Assembly (NCBI GenBank): GCA_037044905.1
Contig: JBAOKB010000041.1
Location: forward strand, 1-46,087
Origin: Hortaea werneckii
Taxonomy: Eukaryota; Ascomycota; Dothideomycetes; Mycosphaerellales; Teratosphaeriaceae
DNA length: 46,087 nt
Direction: 5' to 3'
The position numbers and the translations under genes were made by a program. The stretch's first letter is position 1. Each line of letters starts with the position of its first letter. The notes under the pieces are model-generated. The model had not been told where the DNA came from. It worked only from the letters and a program-made list of their open reading frames with translations, and made no database searches. Of this stretch, positions 21,901 to 30,786 are shown one piece after another.

Positions 21901-22167
21901 AAACTGGCCGCCTACACCGCCCAGGGCTTCGGCCACCTGCCCCTCTGCATCGCCAAGACGCAGTACTCCCTTTCCCACGACCCGGCGCTCAAGGGGGCCC
22001 CCGAGGGCTTCGATATCCCCATCCGCGACGTCCGCCTCGCGGCGGGTGCCGGCTATCTGTATGCCCTCGCCGCCGATATCCAGACCATCCCCGGGCTGCC
22101 CACCGCGCCGGGATACTTGAATGTCGAGGTTGATGGGGAGACGGGGGAGATTGATGGGTTGTTCTAG
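19000..22167 (+). CDS. ADE3/MIS1: C1-tetrahydrofolate synthase (trifunctional), with mitochondrial presequence
   Basis: Single exon, 1055 residues from ATG 19000. It carries methylene-THF dehydrogenase and methenyl-THF cyclohydrolase in the N-terminal third and 10-formyl-THF synthetase in the rest, interconverting one-carbon folates for purine, thymidylate and formyl-Met supply. Seen: Val-Gly-Asp-Arg-x-Asp-Ser-x-x-Tyr-Val-x-x-Lys (catalytic Tyr/Lys), Gly-Arg-Ser-Asp-Ile-Val-Gly-Ala-Pro (NADP site), Pro-Val-Pro-Gly-Gly-Val-Gly-Pro-Met-Thr, and Thr-Pro-Leu-Gly-Glu-Gly-Lys-Ser-Thr (synthetase ATP site). Residues 1-104 contain no Asp or Glu and many Arg and Ser, ending in an Arg-Ser-Phe-Ser-Thr-Thr processing-like site: a mitochondrial presequence. 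A second ATG at 19312 (residue 105), with A at -3, starts a normal cytosolic enzyme of 951 residues. Yeast uses two genes (Ade3, Mis1); here one may serve both compartments. Confidence 0.95.
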   Translation: MLPRARHVGQPRAAIGHWSIAAAARRRGTASNFIGQPRRARHSPSSAGLTSPTARSLSTSPHLRVTNITPSPSFFSPSLSSTTPHLRPASHAGTSRSFSTTPPNMTATKIDGTAIAKSIRERISAEIAQKQSANPRYKPSLVIIQVGDRSDSSTYVRMKLKAAEEAQIACDLQKYPEDISEIELLEKIERYNNDATVHGILVQLPLPAHVNEYNVTSAVADEKDVDGFGGPNIGELAKKGGKPLFVPCTPKGVMVLLEESGVDVKGKNAVVLGRSDIVGAPVSYLLRNADATVTVCHSKTKDLQAVLRSADIVVAAIGKERFVKGDWIKPGAVVIDVGTNYVPDDTKKSGQRLVGDVDYDAAVEVASYITPVPGGVGPMTVAMLLRNVVNAADNYFDKQKGRRITPLPLKLQKPVPSDIEVSRQQHPKLINKVAAEIGIAPSELEPYGAYKAKVSLEVLNRLQHRRDGRYVLVAGITPTPLGEGKSTTTIGLTQALAGQLGRIAFANVRQPSQGPTFGIKGGAAGGGYSQVIPMDEFNLHLTGDIHAITAANNLLAAAIDTRMYHEATQKDGPLFRRLVPEKKGKRTFANVMFKRLEKLGITKTDPNELTEDEQRRFARLDIDPETLTWRRVLDVNDRHLRGITIGQAPTENKVPPRQTGFDISVASECMAVLALATDLPDLRNRLGKMVVASSKAGEPVTADDIGCGGALTALMRDAIKPNLMQTLEGTPVFVHAGPFANISIGNSSIIADRVALKLAGTEPDEKHEEKAGFVVTEAGFDFTMGGERFMNIKCRASGLKPDVVVIVATVRALKVHGGGPDIKPGEQLAEVYRTENVEVLRKGCVNLAKHIANARQYGVNVVVGINKFETDTDAELQVIREEAIKAGAVDAIPANHWAEGGKGAVDLARGVISAADKADADAFKLLYDTPASSSAGAGGNSVQQRIETIAQKMYGAASVSFSPIAEQKLAAYTAQGFGHLPLCIAKTQYSLSHDPALKGAPEGFDIPIRDVRLAAGAGYLYALAADIQTIPGLPTAPGYLNVEVDGETGEIDGLF

Positions 22168-22549
22168 AGTGAGTGTCTTTTAAACGGCATGAGGGGGATT
22201 GGAAGCGGACGCGTGCTTTTGTTTTGTTGTTCTATTGCTTGTTCATCTTTATCATGATACCACGGCCGAAGAAAGGGGGGAAAAAGAGACGCTGCGTTTT
22301 CTTTTCTTCCAACTCCCTTCTGTTCTCCGTTTCATCACGGCGGCCATTGCGAAGAATTTCTTTTGCTTTTTTTGCTTTTTCTTTTTGGTGGAAAAAGAAA
22401 TACAGGGTTTGTGGCATTTCCCTGGAGTCTTTGACTTTTTTTTGGATTTCGAAAAAAGAAAGAAGGGTCAAACTTTTCTCTCGGATTAGAGAAGTGGGAT
22501 ATGGGATTCGAGACGGGAGGGGGGAAGGAGAGGGAGAGGGTGAGGGAGA

Positions 22550-22574
22550 GGGGGGGGGGGGGGGGGGGGGGGGG
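22550..22574 (+). repeat. G25 homopolymer following a GGGAGA-type purine tract
   Basis: Twenty-five consecutive G, preceded by about 50 bases of GA-rich sequence, roughly 380 bases after the C1-THF synthase stop. RNA or DNA of this kind can form G-quadruplexes. The count may be inexact because such runs are hard to sequence. Confidence 0.9.
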
Positions 22575-22814
22575 CAGCTTTCATGTCCCTCTCCCTTGGA
22601 TCATCACTCAACGTGATTTGTTTGAATATTTAGAAAAAAAGTTTCGATGGTGATGAAGAAAAAAGGATTTAGGTAGAGAAGAAGAAAATGTATCGAGATT
22701 ACAATTTCACGAGGTTTTTTTTTTTTTTTTAATTCCCCCGCTTCACTTGCTGTTATTCCTGACTGTTCTCCTGATCTGTAGGAACTTACGCGCCTATTCG
22801 TTAGCGAAAAAGAT

Positions 22815-22845
22815 AAAAGGGTCCCGTTCGCTTCGGGATCCTTTT
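22815..22845 (+). other. Strong 12-bp hairpin with 7-base loop
   Basis: The arms 22815-22826 (AAAAGGGTCCCG) and 22834-22845 (CGGGATCCTTTT) pair over 12 positions, one of them G-U in RNA. The loop is 22827-22833. It lies between the end of C1-THF synthase (22167) and the GFA-type gene (23114). It looks like a bacterial terminator, but in a fungal genome it is more likely an incidental or 3'-end structure. Confidence 0.6.
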
Positions 22846-23113
22846 TAACGAGTCCTGTCTTTCCGGTTACAGGACCTACTAAGCGATCGCTTGAGTAGCG
22901 AGCGTCTAAGCTGGCCTTATCGTGCAGGTGGTATCTACATAACCCGCACAAGCCGTTCGCCATATTGTTCTTCGTCAACTAGCCCGCCTTGCCCTGTTGG
23001 AATAGATACATATCTAACGATTGCATGCCTGTTGAACCTTCTTCTCAGATTCGGAACTCTAGCTACTCACAACTCACCGCTCTCAAGAGAGAGGAAAATT
23101 AAGGAAATCGAAC

Positions 23114-23458
23114 ATGCGCGCTACATGCCACTGCACCGCGATCACCCTCACGATCCCACCGCCTACGGGCCGCATGCTCGAATGCCAATGTACCGTCTGC
23201 TACCGCTACGGCGTCATCTGGGCGTACTACCCGCTCGACGAAGTCGCTATCGCGAAGAAGGATGGCAGTGAAACGCGGACTTATGCCTGGTCGAAGCGGA
23301 ATATCGAGTTCCATGCCTGCGGGAATTGTCACTGTGTGATGTTTTGGTATCCGACGGATCCCGGGAGGATTGGGAAGATGGCGATTAATGCTAGGATGGT
23401 TGTTGAGAGGAAGGATTTGGAGGGGGCAGAGGTTGTTAAGGGGGGGTGGGTAGTGTAG
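23114..23458 (+). CDS. GFA-family zinc protein (glutathione-dependent formaldehyde-activating/CENP-V fold)
   Basis: Single exon of 114 residues, a complete small GFA domain. Cys5 and Cys7 (Cys-His-Cys), Cys24, Cys26 and Cys29 (Cys-Gln-Cys-Thr-Val-Cys), and a later Cys-Gly-Asn-Cys-His-Cys cluster near residue 70 form the two zinc sites of the fold. The family includes Paracoccus Gfa, which helps form S-hydroxymethylglutathione, and many fungal paralogues of unknown substrate. The length and the Arg-x-Tyr-x-Trp strand are typical of the fungal group. It is probably cytosolic; no signal peptide. It converges on the GH106-like gene, whose stop is 226 bases away. A role in formaldehyde metabolism is not shown by the sequence. 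Confidence 0.85.
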   Translation: MRATCHCTAITLTIPPPTGRMLECQCTVCYRYGVIWAYYPLDEVAIAKKDGSETRTYAWSKRNIEFHACGNCHCVMFWYPTDPGRIGKMAINARMVVERKDLEGAEVVKGGWVV

Positions 23459-23684
23459 ATGAGGATGGTGGTTGATGTAGTCGGGACCTGTGGTGGGTGA
23501 GTTGCGGGTACGTTCGCTTGTGTGAGAATCTGGGTGTCGTCCTCAATCATGTGTTCCGCCTTGCTGACTGGCATTGTAGGGAGCAATCGCTAGTTCGAGC
23601 GGGTGTATATACACATGTTCGCGATCGGGATGAAAACAGGTCATGCTTACTTAATACGTGCAATTCTCTTATTCGAAGTTGACA

Positions 23685-26600
23685 CTAGATTACCTCATCC
23701 TGTTTGTGGGATAGGTTATAGCACCCCTCGATCTTTGTAGAGCTATAAGGTATGAGCTTCACCGGTGCGACCAGTCCCTGGGCAGCCTCTTCCCGTGGCG
23801 GCGGCGCTGTCAAAATGACCGGCACGCCTGCCACCGAAATCTGCTCCCAATATTCGCGCACTGCAGCTCCCAACGTCGTGGCAGTAACGATCGTGATAGA
23901 ATTATCGCCATCAACGAGGAAAGGGGATACGTCGGCAACCGGCGCAACAGGGTCGAGAGGAGCGACTTGATGGCCGTTGACCCAGACGCGGGCGGTATTG
24001 AGTATATAGGCAAGATCAATCTCGGCGCCGCTGCTGCCGGCCTGTGCATCGGAGCCTGACCGTGGCGGCCAGGTGAAGTTTGTGCTGTAGAAGCCGACAC
24101 CGGAGGTGTTGCGTAAAGAGTCGGAAATCTCGCTCCAGGGCTGGAGTGATGGGAGTGAGAAGGCGCTACTGTTGGTTTTGATAGCTTCATAGGTGTAGTC
24201 GGCATCAGTGGAGGTTTGATTGGGTGCGGTCCACGACTCGACGATGAGGGTCCAGTCGCTCAGCTCCACGGCCGAGGCTGCAGCGGGGAGCTTAACGGTC
24301 TGCTCAACATGGCATTCAAAGGTTTCGGCGCCGTTGTTACGGTTGAGTAGCTCGAACGTTGGAGCGGCCGTACTGGCAGCTCGCACAGACACGCCCTCTG
24401 GAAGGCGATCAAGGCTGCATTGAGGCGTCTCGTCGTGGTGGAAGGCCAGGATGGCGGTCTGATTGCCGGCGAGAGAGACCGGAATCGTCATACTCTCGTC
24501 GTCATGCTGACAGACGCGCACAGCAATGACTTCTCCCGTCCACGCATCATAGACGTACGGTGCCCCCAGAGCAGCAGCAACTGTCACTTTGCCGCTCGAC
24601 CGACCTTCTCCAAGAGAGAAGCCGCTTGCATCGTTGTACAGAATGACGTAGGAGCGGGCACTGACCTCATCCTCTCGCCAGTAAGTCATCCATCTCCCGT
24701 CTGTCTCTACCGCAACCTTGGGAGTTATGCCGACATCTGAGATAAGAGATCGGGCCAAGCTGCCCTCAGGCACGATGTGGACTTTCTCCATCTTGGACAT
24801 GTTCTCCAAGATCGAGCGAATGGACTCAAGGTCCTTCTCATCGCTGCGACTGAGCACTGAGTCTGGGATGCCGCCGTAGAAGACAATGGGGAGACCGTTC
24901 GATGCAAATTCCTCGAGCTTCTGCACGCCAGCGAGGGTCACGCTGTCATTCTGTCGCACGACGAACGCCTTGTATGCTTGGCGTTCCGGAGCAAGGTTCC
25001 CGTCCGGGACGTAGGCGTCTTCGAGATCGAAGTTGCTTGGGCTAATGTACCCGTAGGTGAAGCCTAGCACGCAGGTCAACGAACTGAACCAGAAGCCTTG
25101 CACTGATGCTTGCACTCACCTGCATCATCCATGTCCGAGGAATTGTACCTCGAGAAAATTTCGTAGGTCGTCACATCGTAGACCCAGAAGGCCACATCCG
25201 TCTTAGCGACTCCGCTTTGCGCAATGTGCTGCATCCGCGCAGTCCAGTTCATGTAATCGTCATAGTACTCCCATGCGGGTTGACGGGGGCCATGCATCGC
25301 CGAGAAACGGTAGTAAAAGGTCGTGTAGCCCGGCCAAGTTGTATTAGGATAGTACCCCGAGTAGGGGTATCCGTGGTAGACCATGCGATTGACGCCGCCT
25401 ACTATCGAGCTGTTGGTAAGACGGTGCTCGTCAGCTTGCGCTCTTGATGACGACGAAGAGCGAGGGGCTGCGCTATCGGACTCACAGTTTGGTATCCCAG
25501 ATCAGCTCCGGAAGCGTCTGCGTATAGGCCTCTAGCTGGACTGCACCAAGCTCGTTGCTAATAATGTTTCGCCCAGCTAAGTTGGCTGGCGCCGAGAACT
25601 GTCTGTATGCATCGACGAGGTGCGCGAAGCCTAGAGACTCTGTCTCAGGAATACCGACTGCTGGGATGTTGGCTGCCATTTCCATTGGGAGGTTGTACAC
25701 GACCTGCGCTGTATACTCGCTCTGCAAGGCATTCTTCGCCCAAGCTTGAAGTGTCTCGAGATATACACGGTTGAGCGTAGTAAGCTGGTGTGGATCAGTC
25801 TTTGCCATTTTGTCGGGTATGCACGATGGATGTGCGATGCTACGCACCGTTTTGTAATAGTCGTTCAGATACGACATACCTTCATCTTCGTCGTCTGTGA
25901 AGAATCGGTCTGGTGACGGCAGTGGCCCCGGGGTCTGAGACACGTGCGAATAAAGCAACGGCAAGTATTTGGTGAAATCGTATCCGATGATTGAGCGGAA
26001 TTGCTCGAGCATCTTTGGGGTCCACCAGACGGCAACACCGGTGCCGAACTCCATGCTATCTTCCCAAGCGTACTGCCCTACTTCTCGAACCAATTCGCGG
26101 AGGTCAAGATCGAGGAAGCTGTCTTCCCAAAAGTCGATCAAGAGTTTGGCACCTGCTTCAGAAAAGTGATCGTTGACCCAAGAACCATTCTGGACATAGC
26201 CGTCTACAGGGCCTAGATGAGTGAGCATCGTTTCAGCAGGAAGCACTATTCAAGGGAATCTACAGCCACTGTCATATATGGGCTTAGATTGCTGACTTAC
26301 TCTGTGGGATTTGGACAATCTTCTCCGGGCTGACCTGCTCGCGATAGCCTGATCGCTTCTGATAGAATGCAAACAGCCGGAACTCTAGGCCAGTGTCGCT
26401 GCTCGGGAAATTAAGGTCCACATGCCCGTCTTCGCTGACGGCGCTCGAGACGTCTTCTAGCGAGTCCCTAGCTAGCACTTGCCGTGTCCCGTTGTAATAG
26501 AATGTATTTTCGAAGCCTGGTGTCGCAGACCAATTGGCTACCCGCGACTCCAGTACCAGTGCGATTGAAGCCGAAACGAACTTGCCAGAGCTCCAGCCAG

Positions 26601-27087
26601 GCAGAGTATCATTGAACGATCCGCCGAGAGGTACGGTGGCGTTAAATGGGACCAGATCAAGCATCAGGCCTTCGGCGTCCTCGTGAGCAGGAACGCCAGA
26701 TCCTTGATTCGGGCCGAGTGCGTAGTCCATCAAGAGTCCATGTTCCTTGCTTGATCGGAAAGCAGCACGAGTCGTGTTTCTCCATGCTTCAGTGCCCCAG
26801 CCGTACTTAGCCCAGTCAGTGACTGAGAACGCGGGCTCTGACTGCGTTCCACCGTAATTGTAGAAGCCCAGAAGCTCAAAACCGCCAGCACCAGCACGCT
26901 TGATTGCTTCGACGTCCTTGTTGATGATATCGTCGGACACAGTGGCATCTGGGACCCAATAGCGAAAGAAGGGTCGCACAGATGCAGGAGGGTTCGCGAA
27001 GTTGGCTTTGATGTCGAAGGCCTCGGGCTTGCAAGGAGCAGCTGAGGCCAGCACGAGAGGTAGACAAGCTGTAGCGAAGAGCTTCAT
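23685..27087 (-). CDS. Secreted GH106-like alpha-L-rhamnosidase, four exons
   Basis: Predicted extracellular glycoside hydrolase that would remove terminal L-rhamnose from plant or microbial polysaccharide. Exons are complement of 26301-27087, 25486-26245, 25120-25409 and 23685-25063, giving 1071 residues. Introns are 55 (26246-26300), 76 (25410-25485) and 56 (25064-25119) bases with GTAAGT or GTGAGT donors; all joins keep frame. The start chosen is ATG 27087, which begins a signal peptide (Met-Lys-Leu-Phe-Ala-Thr-Ala to about residue 17); upstream in frame there is only a TTG. The N-terminal block has Phe-Ala-Asn-Pro-Pro-Ala, Arg-Tyr-Trp-Val-Pro-Asp-Ala and Arg-Ala-Gly-Ala-Gly-Gly-Phe-Glu-Leu, as in PF17132. 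Near the end, Ala-Arg-Val-Trp-Val-Asn-Gly-His resembles a galactose-binding jelly roll. Many N-glycosylation sequons. The family call is from memory of the motif pattern; substrate unproven. Confidence 0.78.
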
Positions 27088-28050
27088 AGCATCGACTGTC
27101 GACAGCTTGACCGACAAGATGAGATGTGCGCCTTCGACATACTTGCCGCAGGATCTGCTCCATCTTTAATACTTGTGAGAACGTGACGAGTAGCTAAACA
27201 ATAGGATCGCTTTTCCCCCATGCCTGGCGGGGTGCTGCGTAGTGAGCAGGAGGCGTGTGTCCAGCCAAAACTCGCTACAATAACTCCCGAGCAATGGATC
27301 AAGCATGACGGATCCCGAGCTAAAGCGAGGCAGAGATGTTGACACAGTGCTTCCCGAGCTAAAGCGAGGCATGCGTGTTGACATATTGCTTCGTAGTCCG
27401 CCTAGATCTGGACGGTCCTCGATATTTCGTCCAATTGCATTAACGTGCGGGGTGTGGGCATGGACCAGCAGGTGGAAGCTACGACGCGGCGGAGACGATG
27501 GCCCGGGCAAGGCAGCAGTACTGGATGCACAGGCAAGCAATATCAACTCCAAGCGAACAAGCTCTAAAAAATGGCACGGCCGGAGACGATGTCGACGTCT
27601 GTGCATTGGCCTTTGCCTTTGAGGTGATCACTCGGCTCTCACGGCAACGTCTACGGTCCCGGTGGACAGAGTGTTTTAAACCATCCGTCGGAAGGGCGTA
27701 TGCTGGTGTATCACTACGTAGACATGACGGTTGGGTACGCAGATGGGGACAAGAGGCTAGGAATCAACAAGATTTACTTTAGCAGCGGATGGCCTGTCGT
27801 TTAGAGCAACATGAAAAGTTGAGGTCTGTCGTGTCAAATTTGGTGAAGAGGGAGATAAAGTGGACTCTATAAGCAGTTCCAACTTCAGTGCTATCCAATA
27901 CTAAAGGAATTCTGTCGCAACACCATCATATGCTTCCTCCGTAGAAACTACTAGAGATGTCCAAATAACTCTTCCCCAGCCTCCCCTCCCGCGCAGAGAG
28001 TACCGCATCCCCATCCCGCTCTAGCTCCCCTTCTCGCCAATCCCAAGCAA
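27088..28050. other. Intergenic stretch with a 39-base tandem duplication
   Basis: No convincing gene. It contains the promoter of the GH106-like gene and an imperfect 39-base tandem repeat at 27313-27390. Short frames that cross the repeat on both strands translate to repeated peptides but have no recognisable domain. The right end holds the 3' region of the M35-like gene. Confidence 0.45.
27313..27390 (+). repeat. Two tandem 39-base units
   Basis: Unit 1 is 27313-27351 and unit 2 is 27352-27390. Both begin with TCCCGAGCTAAAGCGAGGCA, then diverge slightly and share GTTGACA and TGCT at the same offsets. Thirty-nine is a multiple of three, so any frame crossing it stays open through the repeat. 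Confidence 0.85.
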
Positions 28051-29065
28051 TCAACCCAACCGACCCGTCCCAATCCTGTTCTTCATAGGTCTCCGCCTCC
28101 CATCCCTATCCAGACCACTCCCCCGCAAGCTCACCGGCCGCGGCATCCCCAACTCCGCACCGAACGCAATCGCCGAAGTGTACAAAGCATAATTGTAAGC
28201 GTAACGGATCGCCAAATCAGGCTCTATACTTGCGATTCTCTGTATGCAAGTCTGTAGAGCAGTGGAATTCGTAGACGAGGAAGGTGGTAGAGGAGTTTGG
28301 AAGTCGGCGAGAAACCCGCACGAGCTGATCTCAGGGGTAATTTGATGGACTGTGATCTGTAAGCAATCGAGTTCAGAAGCAGGAAGAGAAGGGGAATGCA
28401 GAGGTAGGGGGGGGTAGGAACGTGCAAAAGAAGACTTACTTTGCGGGTTGGCTAGCGAAACGAGCGAAAGTACAACACTCGTAGCAGCGCTATTCCACTC
28501 CGCAGCATCGTGCTGCCGTACTCCACGCGGACGAACGAGCACAGTACTCTTTTGCCGCAGGGCGAAGAAACCCGGACAGAGGCCTATAGACTGCGAGCCT
28601 GGGTCCGTGATGGTGAAGATGCCAGAGCCTAGGAGGCTACTGCAAGCCATAGCCCGACGGAAGTCGACGCCAGGTCGTACGCAGGAGATTGTGAGGTTGG
28701 CGGTTTCGGAGAAGGATTTCGTTGTCCGGATGGCTTCTATCAAATGTCGAGGTCAATTTTTCCGGCAACTGGTCCCTTGGTGAGGGGGAACGAGACGTAC
28801 CTGCAACGAAAGCCGATTGATTCGGAGAGAGGTGGCCGAAGTAGCGCGTGCGTAGGACTGGGATATCTTCGTAGCTGAGTTTACCGATGCCCATCCCACT
28901 TCGCTCGGAGAGATACATGGTGTGGAAATCATCGAAAGCATCGTCGAAGGCTGTTCTTGCGAAGGCAGTCTGGCTCGCGGTGCAGGTTGAAGAGTTAAAG
29001 AAGGCAAGAGCTCTGCTGGTAAGCTCAGCCAGCACCAAGATCGATAGTAGGGTTAGCTTTAGCAT
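28051..29065 (-). CDS. Secreted M35 (deuterolysin/aspzincin)-like protein lacking the zinc motif
   Basis: Exons are complement of 28801-29065, 28440-28736 and 28051-28349, 286 residues. Intron 1 (28737-28800) has GTACGT and GATAG ends. Intron 2 (28350-28439) has GTAAGT and ATCACAG ends; the upstream TTACAG at 28357 looks a better acceptor but shifts frame and stops early. The protein has a signal peptide (Leu-rich, to about residue 21), a Cys-x-x-x-Gln-x-x-Phe helix, a Tyr-Phe-Gly segment, an Ile-Gly-Leu-Cys-Pro-Gly-Phe-Phe block, and a C-terminal Ala-Tyr-Asn-Tyr-Ala-Leu-Tyr helix, in the order seen in M35-like proteins. Where the family has His-Glu-x-x-His there is Val-Val-Leu-Ser-Leu-Val-Ser, and no Gly-Thr-x-Asp motif follows. 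It is therefore probably a non-catalytic relative. The family assignment is pattern-based. Confidence 0.6.
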
Positions 29066-29465
29066 GGTGAAAGGAGGGCAGCTGAGCCTGGACGTGAAGG
29101 TGATGTATGTTCTGGGAAAGCACGCTCAATGAAGTCAGATTATGCAATGGGTTTTAAAAGATTCCAAGTAGTCGATATAGGGCAAGAGCTAAGGGTTGAT
29201 AGATCTGCTGCGCAAAAAAATATAAGCATCATCATGCAAAGCAAGTCACATGGGCGTACCACAAGGGTAACAGTGAATCTTGACCGCTAGAGAAGGAGAC
29301 TCAAGACTAGCCAAGGCTTGACATCCAGCCCCATGGATCATCGTGAAGAAGAAGTTCAATTGTAGAAAGACATTCCGTACTGTACGCTGTACTCGTGAAA
29401 AACGCATGTCACGTGTTGCCAAAAGCCTCCCCATATCCGAGCGCCAAAACCCAGCTGGTCAAAAT
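29066..29465. other. Intergenic, no gene seen
   Basis: About 400 bases between the start of the M35-like gene and the stop of SNF7, both on the minus strand. It must include the M35-like promoter and the SNF7 3' UTR. Short frames only. Confidence 0.55.
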
Positions 29466-30288
29466 TTACATGGCCATTTCGGCCTGCAATTTCCGTAGTT
29501 CCTCTTCCTCGTCGTCTTCCTCGACCTGTTGCGCTTTGCCTTTGACTGATTGCGTGTCAGCGGGAAAAATCCAGTGCTTCTATCGTTGGGGCACAACTTA
29601 CTCTCCTGGTTGCCAACGCTCGGCATCCGCTGAACCTGATCTGACACGGGTACTGTACCCGTCTTCAGCATCTTCGTATCGAGCTCCTCCTGCTGCAACT
29701 CGTTGAGCTCGTCGTCCAGCTCGTCCTCGTCTACCGAGTTGCCGACGTTGCCCTGAGTGAGTGCCTCGGCTATCTCCTCGCCTATTGCGTGTTGCTCTCT
29801 CAGGTCCTCCATGGTCTGGTCCACCTTGTCGATCGTCAGACCGCCATGGATCTTCTTCATGGCCTGCTGTGCGTTCTTCATTGCGTCCAGAGTCTCCTTG
29901 TTGATGTTCGCCGTCTCGATCGAGGAGATTTCGCGCTCGACGGTCAGCATTTGCGCTTGGGTCTGCTCGAGCTGGTGTTCGTAGTTCTTCTTCCGCCGTA
30001 ATGCTGCTTTGGCAACTGTGATCGCGTACTGTCAGCTCTATTGCTCCAAATGCATGATACGTTCGTCGCTTTGAGGTCAAGCGATCGGGACTATCACTTA
30101 CTTCCTTTATTCGCATTCACATTTTTCCTCGCGATGTTGTCCTGCTCATCCATCTGGTTCTGCAGGTGCTTCTCCCTCTTGGTAAGCATCTCCAACGTAC
30201 TCCTCAGACCCAGTATAGCATTCTTCGGGCCATCCTTGTTGTTCTTGCCGCTGCCGCCCCAGATGCTGCCCCAGCCCCAGCCGGACAT
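29466..30288 (-). CDS. SNF7: ESCRT-III subunit SNF7 (VPS32/CHMP4)
   Basis: Main polymer-forming subunit of ESCRT-III at endosomes, needed for multivesicular body formation, membrane repair and, in fungi, Rim/Pal ambient-pH signalling. Exons are complement of 30102-30288, 29602-30015 and 29466-29539, 224 residues. Introns are 86 bases (30016-30101, GTAAGTG, GATCACAG) and 62 bases (29540-29601, GTAAGTTG, GTCAAAG). The N-terminus Met-Ser-Gly-Trp-Gly-Trp-Gly and a basic first helix (Leu-x-Lys-Arg-Glu-Lys-His-Leu) precede the Ala-Leu-Arg-Arg-Lys-Lys-Asn-Tyr-Glu hairpin helix. The tail is acidic and ends in a MIM-like helix, Glu-Glu-Leu-Arg-Lys-Leu-Gln-Ala-Glu-Met-Ala-Met. Length normal for Snf7. 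It is divergent from TEN1. Confidence 0.93.
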
Positions 30289-30786
30289 GGTGACGATGAG
30301 ATTGGTGTGCGCAGAAGCTACTGAAAGGCGTCCCTAGCCGGCGTTATGCCCTCGCGCGGTCGCGGTCTTCACTGTAGTCTCGCACAGAGTTGGCTGCCTA
30401 TGTATGTCTCAAAAAGGTCTGCCGACTTCCTAAGACCAGTCTCGCCCTTATCTGCCTGGGAGATCCAAAGGTATTTTCGAGTCTTTGTCTGCGGAGCGAT
30501 CTCGCTATCAAAGATGCAGTGATGTTGTCTGTACGTTGTAGAACGGATAATGTCGCTTTCTGAGGTGTGTTAATGATCTCTTAGGAGGAGTCAGTGTTGA
30601 TGGCGGGCACAGCAGTCCACATGCGGATATGACGTTCGCTTTGGTGGGCGGAATTAGCGTCCGCTAGGGTTAAACCCTAAGTGGGACACGGCTCACCTTT
30701 TGGTATCGAAAAGACATACATCCTACACAATCACAAACGATATATAGTGTAAGACGTAGAGCGCGGAATTTTTCTGCCTAGTTAGG
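30289..30786. promoter_or_regulatory. Shared divergent promoter of SNF7 and TEN1
   Basis: A 498-base spacer between two divergent starts. About 107 bases before the TEN1 ATG it carries an inverted pair of telomere-repeat half sites (30665-30680). An AT-rich ATATATAG stretch lies at about 30740-30747, between the motif and the ATG, consistent with a TEN1 core promoter. Confidence 0.6.
30665..30680. promoter_or_regulatory. Palindromic telobox (TAGGGTT-A-AACCCTA)
   Basis: TAGGGTTAAACCCTAA: a perfect 7-base inverted repeat around one A (30665-30679), each arm being a telomere-repeat word. The right arm plus one base gives AACCCTAA, the canonical telobox. Such sites are bound by Myb/telobox proteins (Tbf1, TRF-like) in yeasts and other eukaryotes. 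Binding here is inference. Confidence 0.6.

Larger units (their letters stand above)
22168..23113. other. 3' region of C1-THF synthase and upstream region of the GFA gene
   Basis: No gene seen. The 5' part is purine-rich and T-rich with several homopolymer runs, including G25 at 22550-22574 and a T run near 22717. A strong hairpin lies at 22815-22845. The remainder, up to 23113, must contain the GFA gene's promoter and leader. Confidence 0.5.

Noticed and set aside
20970..21978. Long minus-strand and alternate plus-strand frames inside C1-THF synthase
   Set aside because: GC-rich shadow frames of a clearly conserved enzyme; no recognisable products of their own.
870..22167. Folate gene cluster (ADC lyase plus C1-THF synthase)
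   Set aside because: The two genes are 17 kb apart with unrelated genes between them; presence in one window is most likely coincidence.
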